DNA of 64,000 bases from Morinoia aosen (taxonomy: Eukaryota; Arthropoda; Malacostraca; Amphipoda; Talitridae). The stretch is taken from the NCBI GenBank assembly GCA_030386875.1, contig CM059579.1, positions 18,944,484 through 19,008,483 of the forward strand, written 5' to 3'. This document shows positions 46,665-55,471 of the stretch, piece after piece (position 1 is the stretch's first letter; every line of letters starts with the position of its first letter). The position numbers and the translations under genes are program-made. The notes below the pieces were generated by a model that searched no databases, was not told where the DNA came from, and was given only the letters and a program-made list of their open reading frames with translations.

Positions 46665-46701
46665 TTTTAAATCGATAGTCTTTGCTATTACCTTCATTTT
46701 A

Positions 46702-47479
46702 TGAAACTGAGTTGAGTATTCTCAATTTAATCATCAACATAATCTCGTCTTTCTCAACAGCCTCTTTCCTACTGAGTGCTAATTTTTGTAATGCCTTGCT
46801 CTAAAAGTTCCTTGTATTTGGAGTCCAGTAAGAGCCTCAGCTCATTTTCGAGTTGGTCTGTAGAATTCATTGTATCCCTCTTAGTAATGGTTGCCATGGC
46901 TTGAGAAATGATGAAAATCTGCCAAAGCAGTGTCTCGAGGGAAAGGTGGATGAGTAAGTCTTATCCAGAATCTGTTCACGAGTCATGCGAGTTGCATGTA
47001 ATGTTTTTTGAAGGATTGCGATTCAGCTAATGTTGTATGCTTCCTTGTTGTAGGTGTGTAAGGTACTGGCAGCTACTGGTAGTGCAATTCAGCGGTAATT
47101 GTCTGGTGGGCCTGTACAGCCTCATAGGGAGTGATTTCTCCTGTGTCCCACCAGACGGAAAAAAAATTTTCTGACGTTCATTCTCTTTCAGTTTTTAATT
47201 TAGGAGCTTGCGTGTTTGTCTGGCTGCCGTGCAAAGAGTGTAGGACAGGTAATAGGGTTAGGTTAGTTAGGTTTGTTTATCCCAAGCTATGGGGACTTGC
47301 GTCCCCTGGTAAAATGGCAGCTTATTTCTGCCATTGATAGGCCTGCAGAACATTTATCTCTCATACCCACTTCTTTTAATTTTCATGCCTTCTTTGCTAT
47401 CACTCTGTCTTCACTTCTTCTTCTTTCCTCTGTATTTTACTGCGCTTGGGATTTTACGTGGAACCACACGTGCATAGAT
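46702..47479 (+). other. WASp intron 3, distal part
   Basis: Intronic sequence with a GGTTAGGTTAG-type run near 47250-47270. No gene is supported. Confidence 0.45.
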
Positions 47480-47580
47480 TTCCCGTTCTAGTAACTTTAT
47501 AATAAATGGTGCCTTCCTTCTTCCTCTTCTTGGATCACCTTTGTTACGGCTAGGAGGCTTAAACTAACTTACCCAATATA
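47480..47580 (+). repeat. SINE-like repeat, 3' fragment
   Basis: AATGGTGCCTTCCTTCTTCC and GGCTAGGAGGCTTAAACTAA match the 3' part of the SINE-like family. The 5' part is missing or too diverged to see. It lies 76 bp before WASp exon 4. Confidence 0.65.
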
Positions 47581-47656
47581 ATTTCTCCAATTGGAAAGGA
47601 AAAGTATTGACGACGTGCGTTATGTTCACCTAAACACAAAAGTTGATGTCCCACAG

Positions 47657-47756
47657 AATGCTGTTATTGGGTTGAGCTTTGCTGACGAGTCAGAAGCTGA
47701 AGCCTTCTACAACACGTACGCAGCGCGGCAGCTCGTCAAGCAGCGCAAGAAGGAAG
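47657..47756 (+). CDS. WASp: WASp coding exon 4: end of WH1 domain (GC donor)
   Basis: Acceptor TCCCACAG, then NAVIGLSFADESEAEAFYNT and YAARQLVKQRKKE. It corresponds to CQVALNFANEEEAKKFRKAV-type sequence, the last helix of WH1. The exon ends in phase 1 at the non-canonical donor AG|GCAAGT. Using this GC donor gives E-RRRQQTKQQ across the junction and keeps the frame open through exon 5. The nearest GT donor, four bases downstream, leads to a stop at the end of exon 5. Confidence 0.88.
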
Positions 47757-48384
47757 GCAAGTCTCCAACTCACTTGTGCACGCCTCTACGCATTCAGATA
47801 ATTGCTCTTTGGAAGTTTTGTGAATAGCAGTTTTCCACCCATTTTTCCTTTGCTGTTGTTGCATCTAGCTCAATTTGTGTCTCAGCTATCGTTTTGTGTG
47901 CATTAAATGTTCATCGTTTAAATGCGTTTTTCTGAACTTTGTCAGTATGAGGCTTGTAGTTTGTTCATATTGAATTCTTATTTGGCAGCATTTGTTTGTA
48001 GTTAGTAAAGAAGTATTTAATTATCGCCCACAGCTCATGAAAATGAATTAGTAGCACTCAAAATTTGTTTTCTACAAAATGAGTAATGAAAGCCTTTAGT
48101 GGTACAGGTACGTCAAGAGAATATCTGCTAACTGGAATGTGTTAGATATACCAACACCCCAGTAAATTTGGATGCTGCTGTAATGAGCGCTGATCATGTT
48201 AGCAAACTTGTCTCTCAATTTTGAGTTGGATTTGTGTAGACTCTGAATCACGCTTCTGTGATTTTGATTCATTAGTCATTCATGAACACAACTCACAATT
48301 GACACTATAGTCAACGCACCCTGAAATTTTCCATTATTACATTGATTTTGAATTTTTGTAATCGGCTGAGTTGTTGCCGTCTCT
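47757..48384 (+). other. WASp intron 4, proximal part
   Basis: GC-AG intron. The donor GCAAGT is at 47757. No element was recognised before the SINE-like copy. Confidence 0.6.
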
Positions 48385-48713
48385 GAATTAGCGCTCCCAG
48401 GGGAACCATGTGAGGGCCCGAGCTAAAGGTTAGGTAGGCTTCCTTTTTGTTGTAATAAAATAGGTTTTTGTTTTGTTACCTACCATCTTTTTTCGGTTCA
48501 CTGCTGTCCTGTTTTTTCAGCACCTACTACTTTCTTCTTCAACTTTGATCTTGTTTCATGAACTTCTTTCTCATCTTAATGTTTCTATGCCCTTTCTGCT
48601 TAGATTCCGCGTTCCCTTAACTCCATACTAAATGGTGCCTTCTTCCTTCCTCTCTTTGGATCTCATTTGTTGAGGATAGGGAAGCTTAAACTTGATAATA
48701 ATCTAATCAAATC
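48385..48713 (+). mobile_element. SINE-like repeat in WASp intron 4
   Basis: The exact 13-bp duplication TGTTGCCGTCTCT flanks it (48372-48384, 48714-48726). Begins GAATTAGCGCTCCCAGGGGA, ends with a GATAATAATCTAATC tail. Its right duplication ends only 44 bp before the WASp exon 5. Confidence 0.85.
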
Positions 48714-48770
48714 TGTTGCCGTCTCTCACCCTAACCTGAGAGGGATAAATTAGAGCCCCCTACCCCGCAG

Positions 48771-48915
48771 AGCGTCGTCGCCAGCAGACGAAGCAGCAGG
48801 AGCTGCAGCAGCAGAGCGTCCTGCAGCCGCAGAAGAGCAACATGCTGCCAACAAGCCACCACGGTGCGAGCAACAACAAGCACAACCCCGGCAGGGGCAG
48901 GAAAGCTCGATTTAG
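48771..48915 (+). CDS. WASp: WASp coding exon 5: Q-rich/basic linker
   Basis: Acceptor TACCCCGCAG; phase 1 in, phase 2 out. It encodes RRRQQTKQQELQQQSVLQPQ, KSNMLPTSHHGANNNKHNPG-like residues (SNNKHNPGRG), and a basic end GRGRKARF. This occupies the place of the linker and basic region between WH1 and CRIB in WASp/N-WASP, where PIP2 binds in vertebrate N-WASP. The glutamine-rich part is a lineage feature. The exon is CAG-rich and GC-rich compared with the introns. Confidence 0.88.
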
Positions 48916-49252
48916 GTGAGCTGGTTAGGCTCTTGGTGAAAATTTCAGTGTCGCAGTTTACGGATTATTACTGCAAGAAGGCTTGCACACTTTCATAATG
49001 GATTTTTCCCATGGTTTCTGTGGACATTAGTTTTTTGGGGCTTGAATTTCTAGGTTGGATTTAAGAAGATTCAAATTTTTATTTTCTCGTTTTCATCAAC
49101 TATGCAATCACTGCACAGCGCACACAAATACACACGTACATTGGTTAGCAAAAAAAAAAAAAATTCATTTCAAAAATATTTGTTGAATATTTTCACCTGG
49201 GAGGTTAATGATATATAAGGATATAAATTTTTGGTATGGTTTGAAAATTTAA
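48916..49252 (+). other. WASp intron 5, start
   Basis: AT-rich intronic sequence after donor GTGAGC. No element was recognised. Confidence 0.4.
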
Positions 49253-50040
49253 CCCTTTCCTTCCCAACACTCTAATTTTTAAGGAAAAAATTTTCTAAGG
49301 TAATTTCAGTCATTACCCTGAAATATCAGCAAAATTGCCCTAGCAGGTTTTTTTTCTGCTTAAGCAGGAGCTTACTTCCTTTTCAACACGTTGACCAGGA
49401 TTGCGCATGCTGTAAGTTGATTTGGTTAGGTTGTCAGAAACTAACTGGTAAAATCGAATTATTTGCTTGAATAAGTTTCGTCCTTTGGAAGAAATGTACA
49501 AAATGTAAGAGCTCAATTATATTTTCATGGTATGATAAAATTTCCTAAAAAAAGTCGCGAAATGATTTGAAATATTATACATTTACATTGGTGCGTGTGT
49601 GAACAATTTACCTAGTGGTACACGTTTGTCCCACTCTGTGTTCAAAGTGTTAAATTGAAAAAAATTTTGCTTTTAAAATGTATGTTTCGACGCCATGAAA
49701 TGGTCGAAAATTTTGAAAAAATATGAATTCAGAGTTTGTTAGATTTTATCTGTAAATACGTGTACGTATGAAAAACTTGCTCAAGGTAAATAAAAAAGAA
49801 ATTAAATGTATTGCATAGACCATGAAGCTTACATTGAGTGGATATCAATAGCAAATTGCACGTGTCAAACTTCTGGATTGTCTGAAAACATAGTTGTAGG
49901 AATATTAATAATTGCCCTAATTTTGTCATTTACTTCAAATTATTTCTGTACTAGTTGAATTACCCTGAAATTTTGTAAATTTCCCTAAACTGGAAGCACT
50001 AGCCATCTAGGAACTGGAGGTCCCGTCGGGAGGCAAAGGG
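49253..50040. mobile_element. piggyBac-like MITE in WASp intron 5
   Basis: Left end CCCTTTCCTTCCCAACA preceded by TTAA. Right end is the inverse of CCCTTTGCCTCCCGACGGG followed by CTAA. 788 bp, non-coding. The imperfect TTAA/CTAA pair and terminal mismatches suggest an old copy. Confidence 0.55.
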
Positions 50041-50044
50041 CTAA

Positions 50045-52829
50045 TGTAGAAATAGAGCATGCTTATGCTATTAAAGGCACTTTGGAAAACACGCTAAAAA
50101 CAGTGACGTTGGGAGGAAGAGATAAATTTTGAAAATTTTTGTTTGTACTTGGGGCAAAATTTTATGTCTCTGTAAGAAATGAACAATCGCCATTGTCGCT
50201 CACACTAATTTTCATCATAAAGATTATAATCTCTTCCAAGCTTCAAAAGTAATTTGTCAAACTGAGAATGCATTTGTCCGCGATGAAAGAGAAGGTCAAA
50301 CGGGTCATTTTGCGGATTCTAAAGCTTCATGATGAGAAAACATTCACGTCCACTATAAAACGTGATGATTCCATGCTACCACCATACCGGGAGGTACGCT
50401 AAAGGAACTTCACGTCAATAAGAATTTTCGAGCCACCACTGCTGCGATTTCTCGTAAAATTAAGCCTAGCTTCTTCAATGACTTCAGCTGTTTTTAATAC
50501 AGGATGTCTATTAGGTAGTAAAGTGGTAAAAAGCAGTAAAAAAGGAAGTAAAAAGTAGTTAAATTAGCCTCAGGGGTTGACTTTACATGTCAAGGAAGTA
50601 AAAAATTGTCAAGTGGTATAATTCTCTGAAAATTGAAAGTAATGTACGTATGTATAAAGAGTAAAGGTTTTTAAAAATTTATTTCTCCTAGAATCAGAAA
50701 CTTGCCGCACTTTATGGGGCATATTCCTGCAAGGAGATCTCACAATCTCCCTGTGCTTACTAGTTTCCAGTCAGTTTTATTTTTTGCTTATGATAAACTG
50801 TTGCTTTCATAGTTGTAAGATGTTAAGACAGGGTTTCTGCCGAACGTTTGTTCGAGTCCATTTAGAATGGGGTACATAAAGAATTTAGTTAATTTGTTTT
50901 TGCTATTATGCGTTGGTTGCTGCATTTAGTATTGAGTATTTTATTTAGTATTTACATTATTAACAAATTTCATTAAGTATTTACATTATTAACAAACTTG
51001 GATTTTTTTAGAACCTTAGTTATTGTGTGTATTACTGACTCAAACTACTCATTATAGGCCTATTACTTACATTTGGACAACATTCATTATGTAAAATATA
51101 CGTTGTAATTTTTTGCTGTTGAAGGCAGTAAAAAGTAGTTAAAAGTAGTAAAATTTGAAAATGAAATATCAGTACACGCCGTGTAATACCACGCCACCTC
51201 CAGCTCGTTCTTCGGCAATGAAGTCGTTAATCAGCAAACTAATCAGGTGTGCAAGAATTGTTTGTGTTGAAGCTCATGTTCTGTTGTGTAAGGAATAAGG
51301 AGACGGAGGGAGGGAGAAAAGTAAGTTCAATTTAGTTGAGCCGAAAGGTAAAAAGTTTGCTGGAAGCCTTGCAAGTGACAGTAGCAAGTCTAAGTGTGTT
51401 GAAATATTCTTTGAAGTTTTGGGGAAGAAGTGAAGTGTCCTGTCTTGAGGAATATTCCCACCTAAATAGGTGGGTCTGCTAGTTTGTATAAATAGCAGAG
51501 TAGGTGATAATGTGGGCCATAACCTTGGAGAACCTGTCATTTCTTCACTTCGAGCGTCTCTGAATCAGCCAGGCATTTTTGTGCGAGACAATATCCCGTT
51601 GCATTTCGTGACATGTGTTGAAAGTAAATTTCAACTATAGGAGAGCTATGGTTCCTGCACAGATCTGATCAAAATCCAATGTGATGTCATTGGAGAGCAA
51701 GTCCACACAGGACCTCTGCTAAAGTATTGAACGCGATTCAAGGGGAATGGAAGCAAATAATACTGGAACTTAGCAAGAAACTGGGAGATGTCGTCGTCGT
51801 TGTTTGGAAGTTTAGAAACTAACGGATTCTTTACTTCATAAAGATTTCTTCTGAATTCATTCTTATAAATTCTTTGGAGGTTGCTGAATAATTTGTTAAA
51901 CACATTTTTGCAACCTTTTTTTTTTTCTACGTCACAATTGCCCATTTATTTTTCAAAATAACATCGAAAGCAGGCGTCAGCTTTCATTATATTTTTTTCA
52001 AGTGGCACAAAAGCACTGTTTCATTGCACTGTTTCATTGCACTGTTTCATTGCACTGTTTCGGAATTATTTGATAAAATATAAAACCCATTCTTTAGGCG
52101 AAGTACGCTGCTGCCCGGTTTTACATCCCCCATGTTACAGCCGTTTTAACTTTTTAGCTAGTGCAAATAAAGTATCTCATTGGCGTTACGTGCTCTGCTT
52201 CACAGATAGCGCTGGGTCTCGAGTGCTACCTCCATAACGGTAGGCTGACGATTCGCGTCACTCGACACACAAGGCAGATTTTATGAAGTAACTGCCGGTA
52301 AAGAGACAAATTTTCTCCTGAACAACTAGGTGCCAAAGTAAAATTCTCAGGCATTCCATTTGATCTCAATTCCAATGGTGGTCTGATGATTGAGGGATAG
52401 GTAAATATTATGCGGAGTAATGCAATTATTTAAGGGCATTTTTCGTCGGTTTATAGTCCCTTCCCTCTTGTACTAGTGTTGCACTGTGTGAACTCAGTTT
52501 CTTATTTTTTAGACCAAAATTCCAGTTCATGTGAAGTTCATACCTAATTTTCATTGTGAGAATATTTCCCCACTCCAGATAATGGAATCATGTTTGTCAT
52601 ACGATCGCTGCGCATTCTAGCTCTATGTGTTTCTAGTCTGAAATGCTCCCTCTAAATTTATCCTTAACAGGTACGTGTCTGATATGATATGTGTGAGTCG
52701 AAGTATTCTTACACACTCTTTATTCTTATTAATTAATTTCTACTGCGCTTAATTCTGCGTTGCTATTATAGCATTCTTCATCCTTGAGTTAGTACTAGTG
52801 ATTTACACTTTCTTATCAGTTCCAATTGA
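50045..52829 (+). other. WASp intron 5, middle; short repeats only
   Basis: AGTAAAAAGTAGTTAAA-type runs occur at about 50510-50565 and again at about 51125-51160 in direct orientation, possibly parts of an unrecognised element. A 14-bp unit (CACTGTTTCATTG) is repeated about four times at 52013-52062. Minus-strand ORFs at 51274-51540 and 51646-51945 have no recognisable similarity. Confidence 0.45.
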
Positions 52830-53795
52830 ACATTCCTCATCTATTCTTTACTGTTCATGCCTCCCCTATTCTTTACTGTTCATTCCTCTCCTATTCTTTA
52901 CTGTTCATGCCTCCCCTATTCTTTACTGTTCATGCCTCCCCTATTCTTTACTGTTCATTCCTCTCCTATTCTTTACTGTTCATGCCTCCCCTATTCTTTA
53001 CTGTTCATGCCTCCCCTATTCTTTACTGTTCATGCCTCCCCTATTCTTTACTGTTCATGCCTCCCCTATTCTTTACTGTTCATGCCTCCCCTCTTCTTTA
53101 CTGTTCATGCCTCCCCTATTCTTTACTGTTCATGCCTCCCCTATTCTTTACTGTTCATGCCTCCCCTATTCTTTACTGTTCATGCCTCCCCTATTCTTTA
53201 CTGTTCATGCCTCCCCTCTTCTTTACTGTTCATGCCTCCCCTATTCTTTACTGTTCATGCCTCCCCTATTCTTTACTGTTCATGCCTCCCCTATTCTTTA
53301 CTGTTCATGCCTCCCCTATTCTTTACTGTTCATGCCTCCCCTATTCTTTACTGTTCATGCCTCCCCTATTCTTTACTGTTCATGCCTCCCCTATTCTTTA
53401 CTGTTCATGCCTCCCCTATTCTTTACTGTTCATGCCTCCCCTATTCTTTACTGTTCATGCCTCCCCTATTCTTTACTGTTCATGCCTCCCCTATTCTTTA
53501 CTGTTCATGCCTCCCCTATTCTTTACTGTTCATGCCTCCCCTATTCTTTACTGTTCATGCCTCCCCTATTCTTTACTGTTCATGCCTCCCCTATTCTTTA
53601 CTGTTCATGCCTCCCCTATTCTTTACTGTTCATGCCTCCCCTATTCTTTACTGTTCATGCCTCCCCTCTTCTTTACTGTTCATGCCTCCCCTCTTCTTTA
53701 CTGTTCATGCCTCCCCTATTCTTTACTGTTCATGCCTCCCCTATTCTTTACTGTTCATGCCTCCCCTATTCTTTACTGTTCATGCCTCATCTGTT
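52830..53795. repeat. 25-bp minisatellite in WASp intron 5, about 38 copies
   Basis: The unit CTCCCCTATTCTTTACTGTT plus CATGC repeats with very few variants (CTCTTC, and TTCCTCTCC in the first copies). It is pyrimidine-rich on the coding strand. Because 25 is not a multiple of three and the unit lacks stops, all three + frames stay open, which produces three overlapping ORFs of 339-387 codons. It ends about 86 bp before exon 6. Confidence 0.97.
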
Positions 53796-53881
53796 CTATA
53801 TTGTCACTCATGCATGATACGCTGCTGTGGCTCATTGAGTGGGGGCGCACACACAATCACTGAATGCTGCGCTCGTTGCAG

Positions 53882-53999
53882 GAAGGAGGACATCAGCGGC
53901 CCCACGGAGTTCCGTCACATCACCCACGTCGGCTTCGACCCAGACAACGGCTTTGCTCAGTTCTCTGAGGATGAGGCCCTCAAAAAGTTCTTTGAGATG
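53882..53999 (+). CDS. WASp: WASp coding exon 6: CRIB motif of the GTPase-binding domain
   Basis: Acceptor CTCGTTGCAG; phase 2 in, phase 0 out. It encodes KEDISGPTEFRHITHVGFDP and DNGFAQFSEDEALKKFFEM. The CRIB consensus I-S-x-P-x-x-F-x-H-x-x-H-V-G is intact. In WASp this binds GTP-Cdc42 and releases the autoinhibited VCA region. The C-terminal part continues in exon 7. Donor GTGAGG. The 25-bp minisatellite lies directly upstream, in frame with this exon in one register. Confidence 0.95.
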
Positions 54000-54809
54000 G
54001 TGAGGCCTCCTTACTCTTAGTGTTCATGAGTAGTTACCATGCCCAGAAATGGTGGTATAACTGGATCTAGTCTTGTCACCATCCACATGTTTTTTGATGG
54101 GGAGAATTAAAATTTTTCAGAGGACCCATGGGTGGAATTTAAAATTATTGACCTATTTTTGAAGAGTAGGAAAAAATGGCGAGTGCTTCTTAATTTGGCT
54201 GTACGAGTATTTGTGCCTCATACTGAGAGATAATTCACGATAATAATGAGTTGATGTGCAACTCAACTTGTATTGAGATGCGTCTCGAATTTACGGAAGA
54301 TTCCCAAACCTAGCAGGGTGTGTCATAGCGATTATGGTCTCATCTATTTCAACATCTGATTTATTTTACCCCTTTTTTCAGTATTACTTTATCTTTCTTC
54401 TCAAATTGGGTCATTAGCCTTGTGTTTAGCTTATCTTCTGCTGTCGTTTTTTTTCGTACTGAGCTTGTGCATTTTCTCAATTTTGTATTTGATAATCTAT
54501 GGGTAAATGTCACTCTTTCTCTGTCAGCTCACAGAACTGTTTCCTATATGTATAGGCAAATTTTGGCAAAAATTTGTGTTCGTTCTTGATTCGATGTCAT
54601 AGTTGATAGGGGATTTGTTTCAGTGCTCAGTTAAGTACATATGACTGTCAGAATAATAATCCAGTGAAAATATCATTTTGAGATAAAAGTTGGAAAACCT
54701 TCAAAACCTATTTTTCTGGAGCTCCTCATGGCCGAATTTCTGTGTTCCAACAAAAGTCCTCTAAAGTAAATACTCTATAACTCTCACTAATGCTTGCATG
54801 GCGCATCAG
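54000..54809 (+). other. WASp intron 6, no element recognised
   Basis: 810 bp of intronic sequence. Donor GTGAGG, acceptor GCGCATCAG. No repeats were recognised. Confidence 0.65.
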
Positions 54810-55179
54810 GTGGGCGTGGACCAAAACACGGTGGACCCGCAGACCCGGGACTTCATTTACGACTTCATCGACAAGAATGGCGGCATTGAACAGGCCCGCA
54901 AGGAGACGCAGAACTACTCAGGCTCGTTGTCCAGCCGCCCTCCTGCCCCCCCGCCCGTCAACAACAACAATAACTCCATCAGTTACGGGGACCAGAAGCC
55001 TCCGCCGCCGCCACCCGCGCAGTCCAAACCTGTGCCGCCGGCACGCAACGCTCCGCCGCCGCCACCACGCAACGTGACCCACCACCCGCCGCCACCGCTG
55101 CCCCCCACCGCGCAGCCCGCGCCCCCGCCGCCCTCCAAGGGCATCAGCTCTGGCAGGGCGCCGCCACCGCCTCCTACAG
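54810..55179 (+). CDS. WASp: WASp coding exon 7: rest of GTPase-binding domain and polyproline region
   Basis: It encodes VGVDQNTVDPQTRDFIYDFI and DKNGGIEQARKETQNYSG, matching the IYDFIE-TGG helix of the WASp GBD that folds against the VCA cofilin helix. A proline-rich stretch follows (DQKPPPPPPAQSKPVPPARN, PPPPLPPTAQPAPPPPSKGI, GRAPPPPPT) that in the family recruits SH3 proteins and profilin-actin. It is strongly GC-rich compared with its surroundings. The first donor is CAG|GTGAGC at 55180. A duplicated CCTCCTACAG|GTG lies 21 bp downstream and would add seven codons (EQPPPTG-like). The remaining exons with WH2 and acidic motifs lie outside the window. Confidence 0.93.
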
Positions 55180-55217
55180 GTGAGCAGCCGCCTCCTACAG
55201 GTGTTGTGTTGTGAGGG

Positions 55218-55450
55218 GAATTTTGGTGGCTGATGTTGTGGTTGTCTGTGAACTTTGGTGGCTGATGTGGTCTTCAGTGAACCTTGAACTTCGACGGCTG
55301 ATGTTGTGGTTGTCTGTGAACTTTGGTGGCTGATGTGGTCTTCAGTGAACCTTGAACTTCGACGGCTGATGTTGTGGTTGTTGTTGTTGTTGTTGTTTTG
55401 CCCCGACGGCCGCTCGAAGGGGTCCGCCGCCCAGCTGATGTTGTGGTCAT
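55218..55450. repeat. Short tandem duplication and GTT run in WASp intron 7
   Basis: A block of about 77 bp with GAACTTTGGTGGCTGATGTG and CTTGAACTTCGACGGCTGAT occurs twice at 55250-55375. It is followed by a (GTT)n run near 55376-55396 and a GC-rich patch. Confidence 0.85.
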
Positions 55451-55471
55451 CGGTGAACTTTGGTAGCTAAT

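Larger units (their letters stand above)
43502..46701 (-). mobile_element. Penelope-like retroelement with inverted ends, broken, in WASp intron 3
   Basis: Read on the minus strand from 46.2 to 43.7 kb, the order is a basic N-terminal region, DVVVTRPDKGRGVVLL, KINDFLRKLF, the RT (SFDVENLFTNIPLTETIDI, GSGMGLPLGPTFAAIFM, and YRRYVDDTFVLF with the catalytic YVDD), and a C-terminal GIY-YIG nuclease (CGSVYVGSTTRALRCRVFEH). This is the standard Penelope-like layout. The frame is interrupted in a few places and by a 365-bp SINE-like insertion (45052-45416), so it is inactive. Arms of about 280 bp (43502-43785 and 46418-46701) are inverted copies, each with a hammerhead-like motif. It lies antisense to WASp. 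Confidence 0.9.

Noticed and set aside
47257-47270. GGTTAGGTTAG-type run as a telomere remnant
   Set aside because: Too short and irregular.
51646-51945. 99-codon minus-strand ORF as a host gene
   Set aside because: No recognisable family, atypical composition, and it lies within WASp intron 5 with no exon signals.
52798-54020. Three overlapping ORFs of 339-387 codons with repeated SPILYCSCLPYSLLFMPPLF
   Set aside because: A stop-free 25-bp unit opens all three frames equally, so there is no sign of a real repeat protein. Only the in-frame continuation into exon 6 was kept as a low-weight finding.
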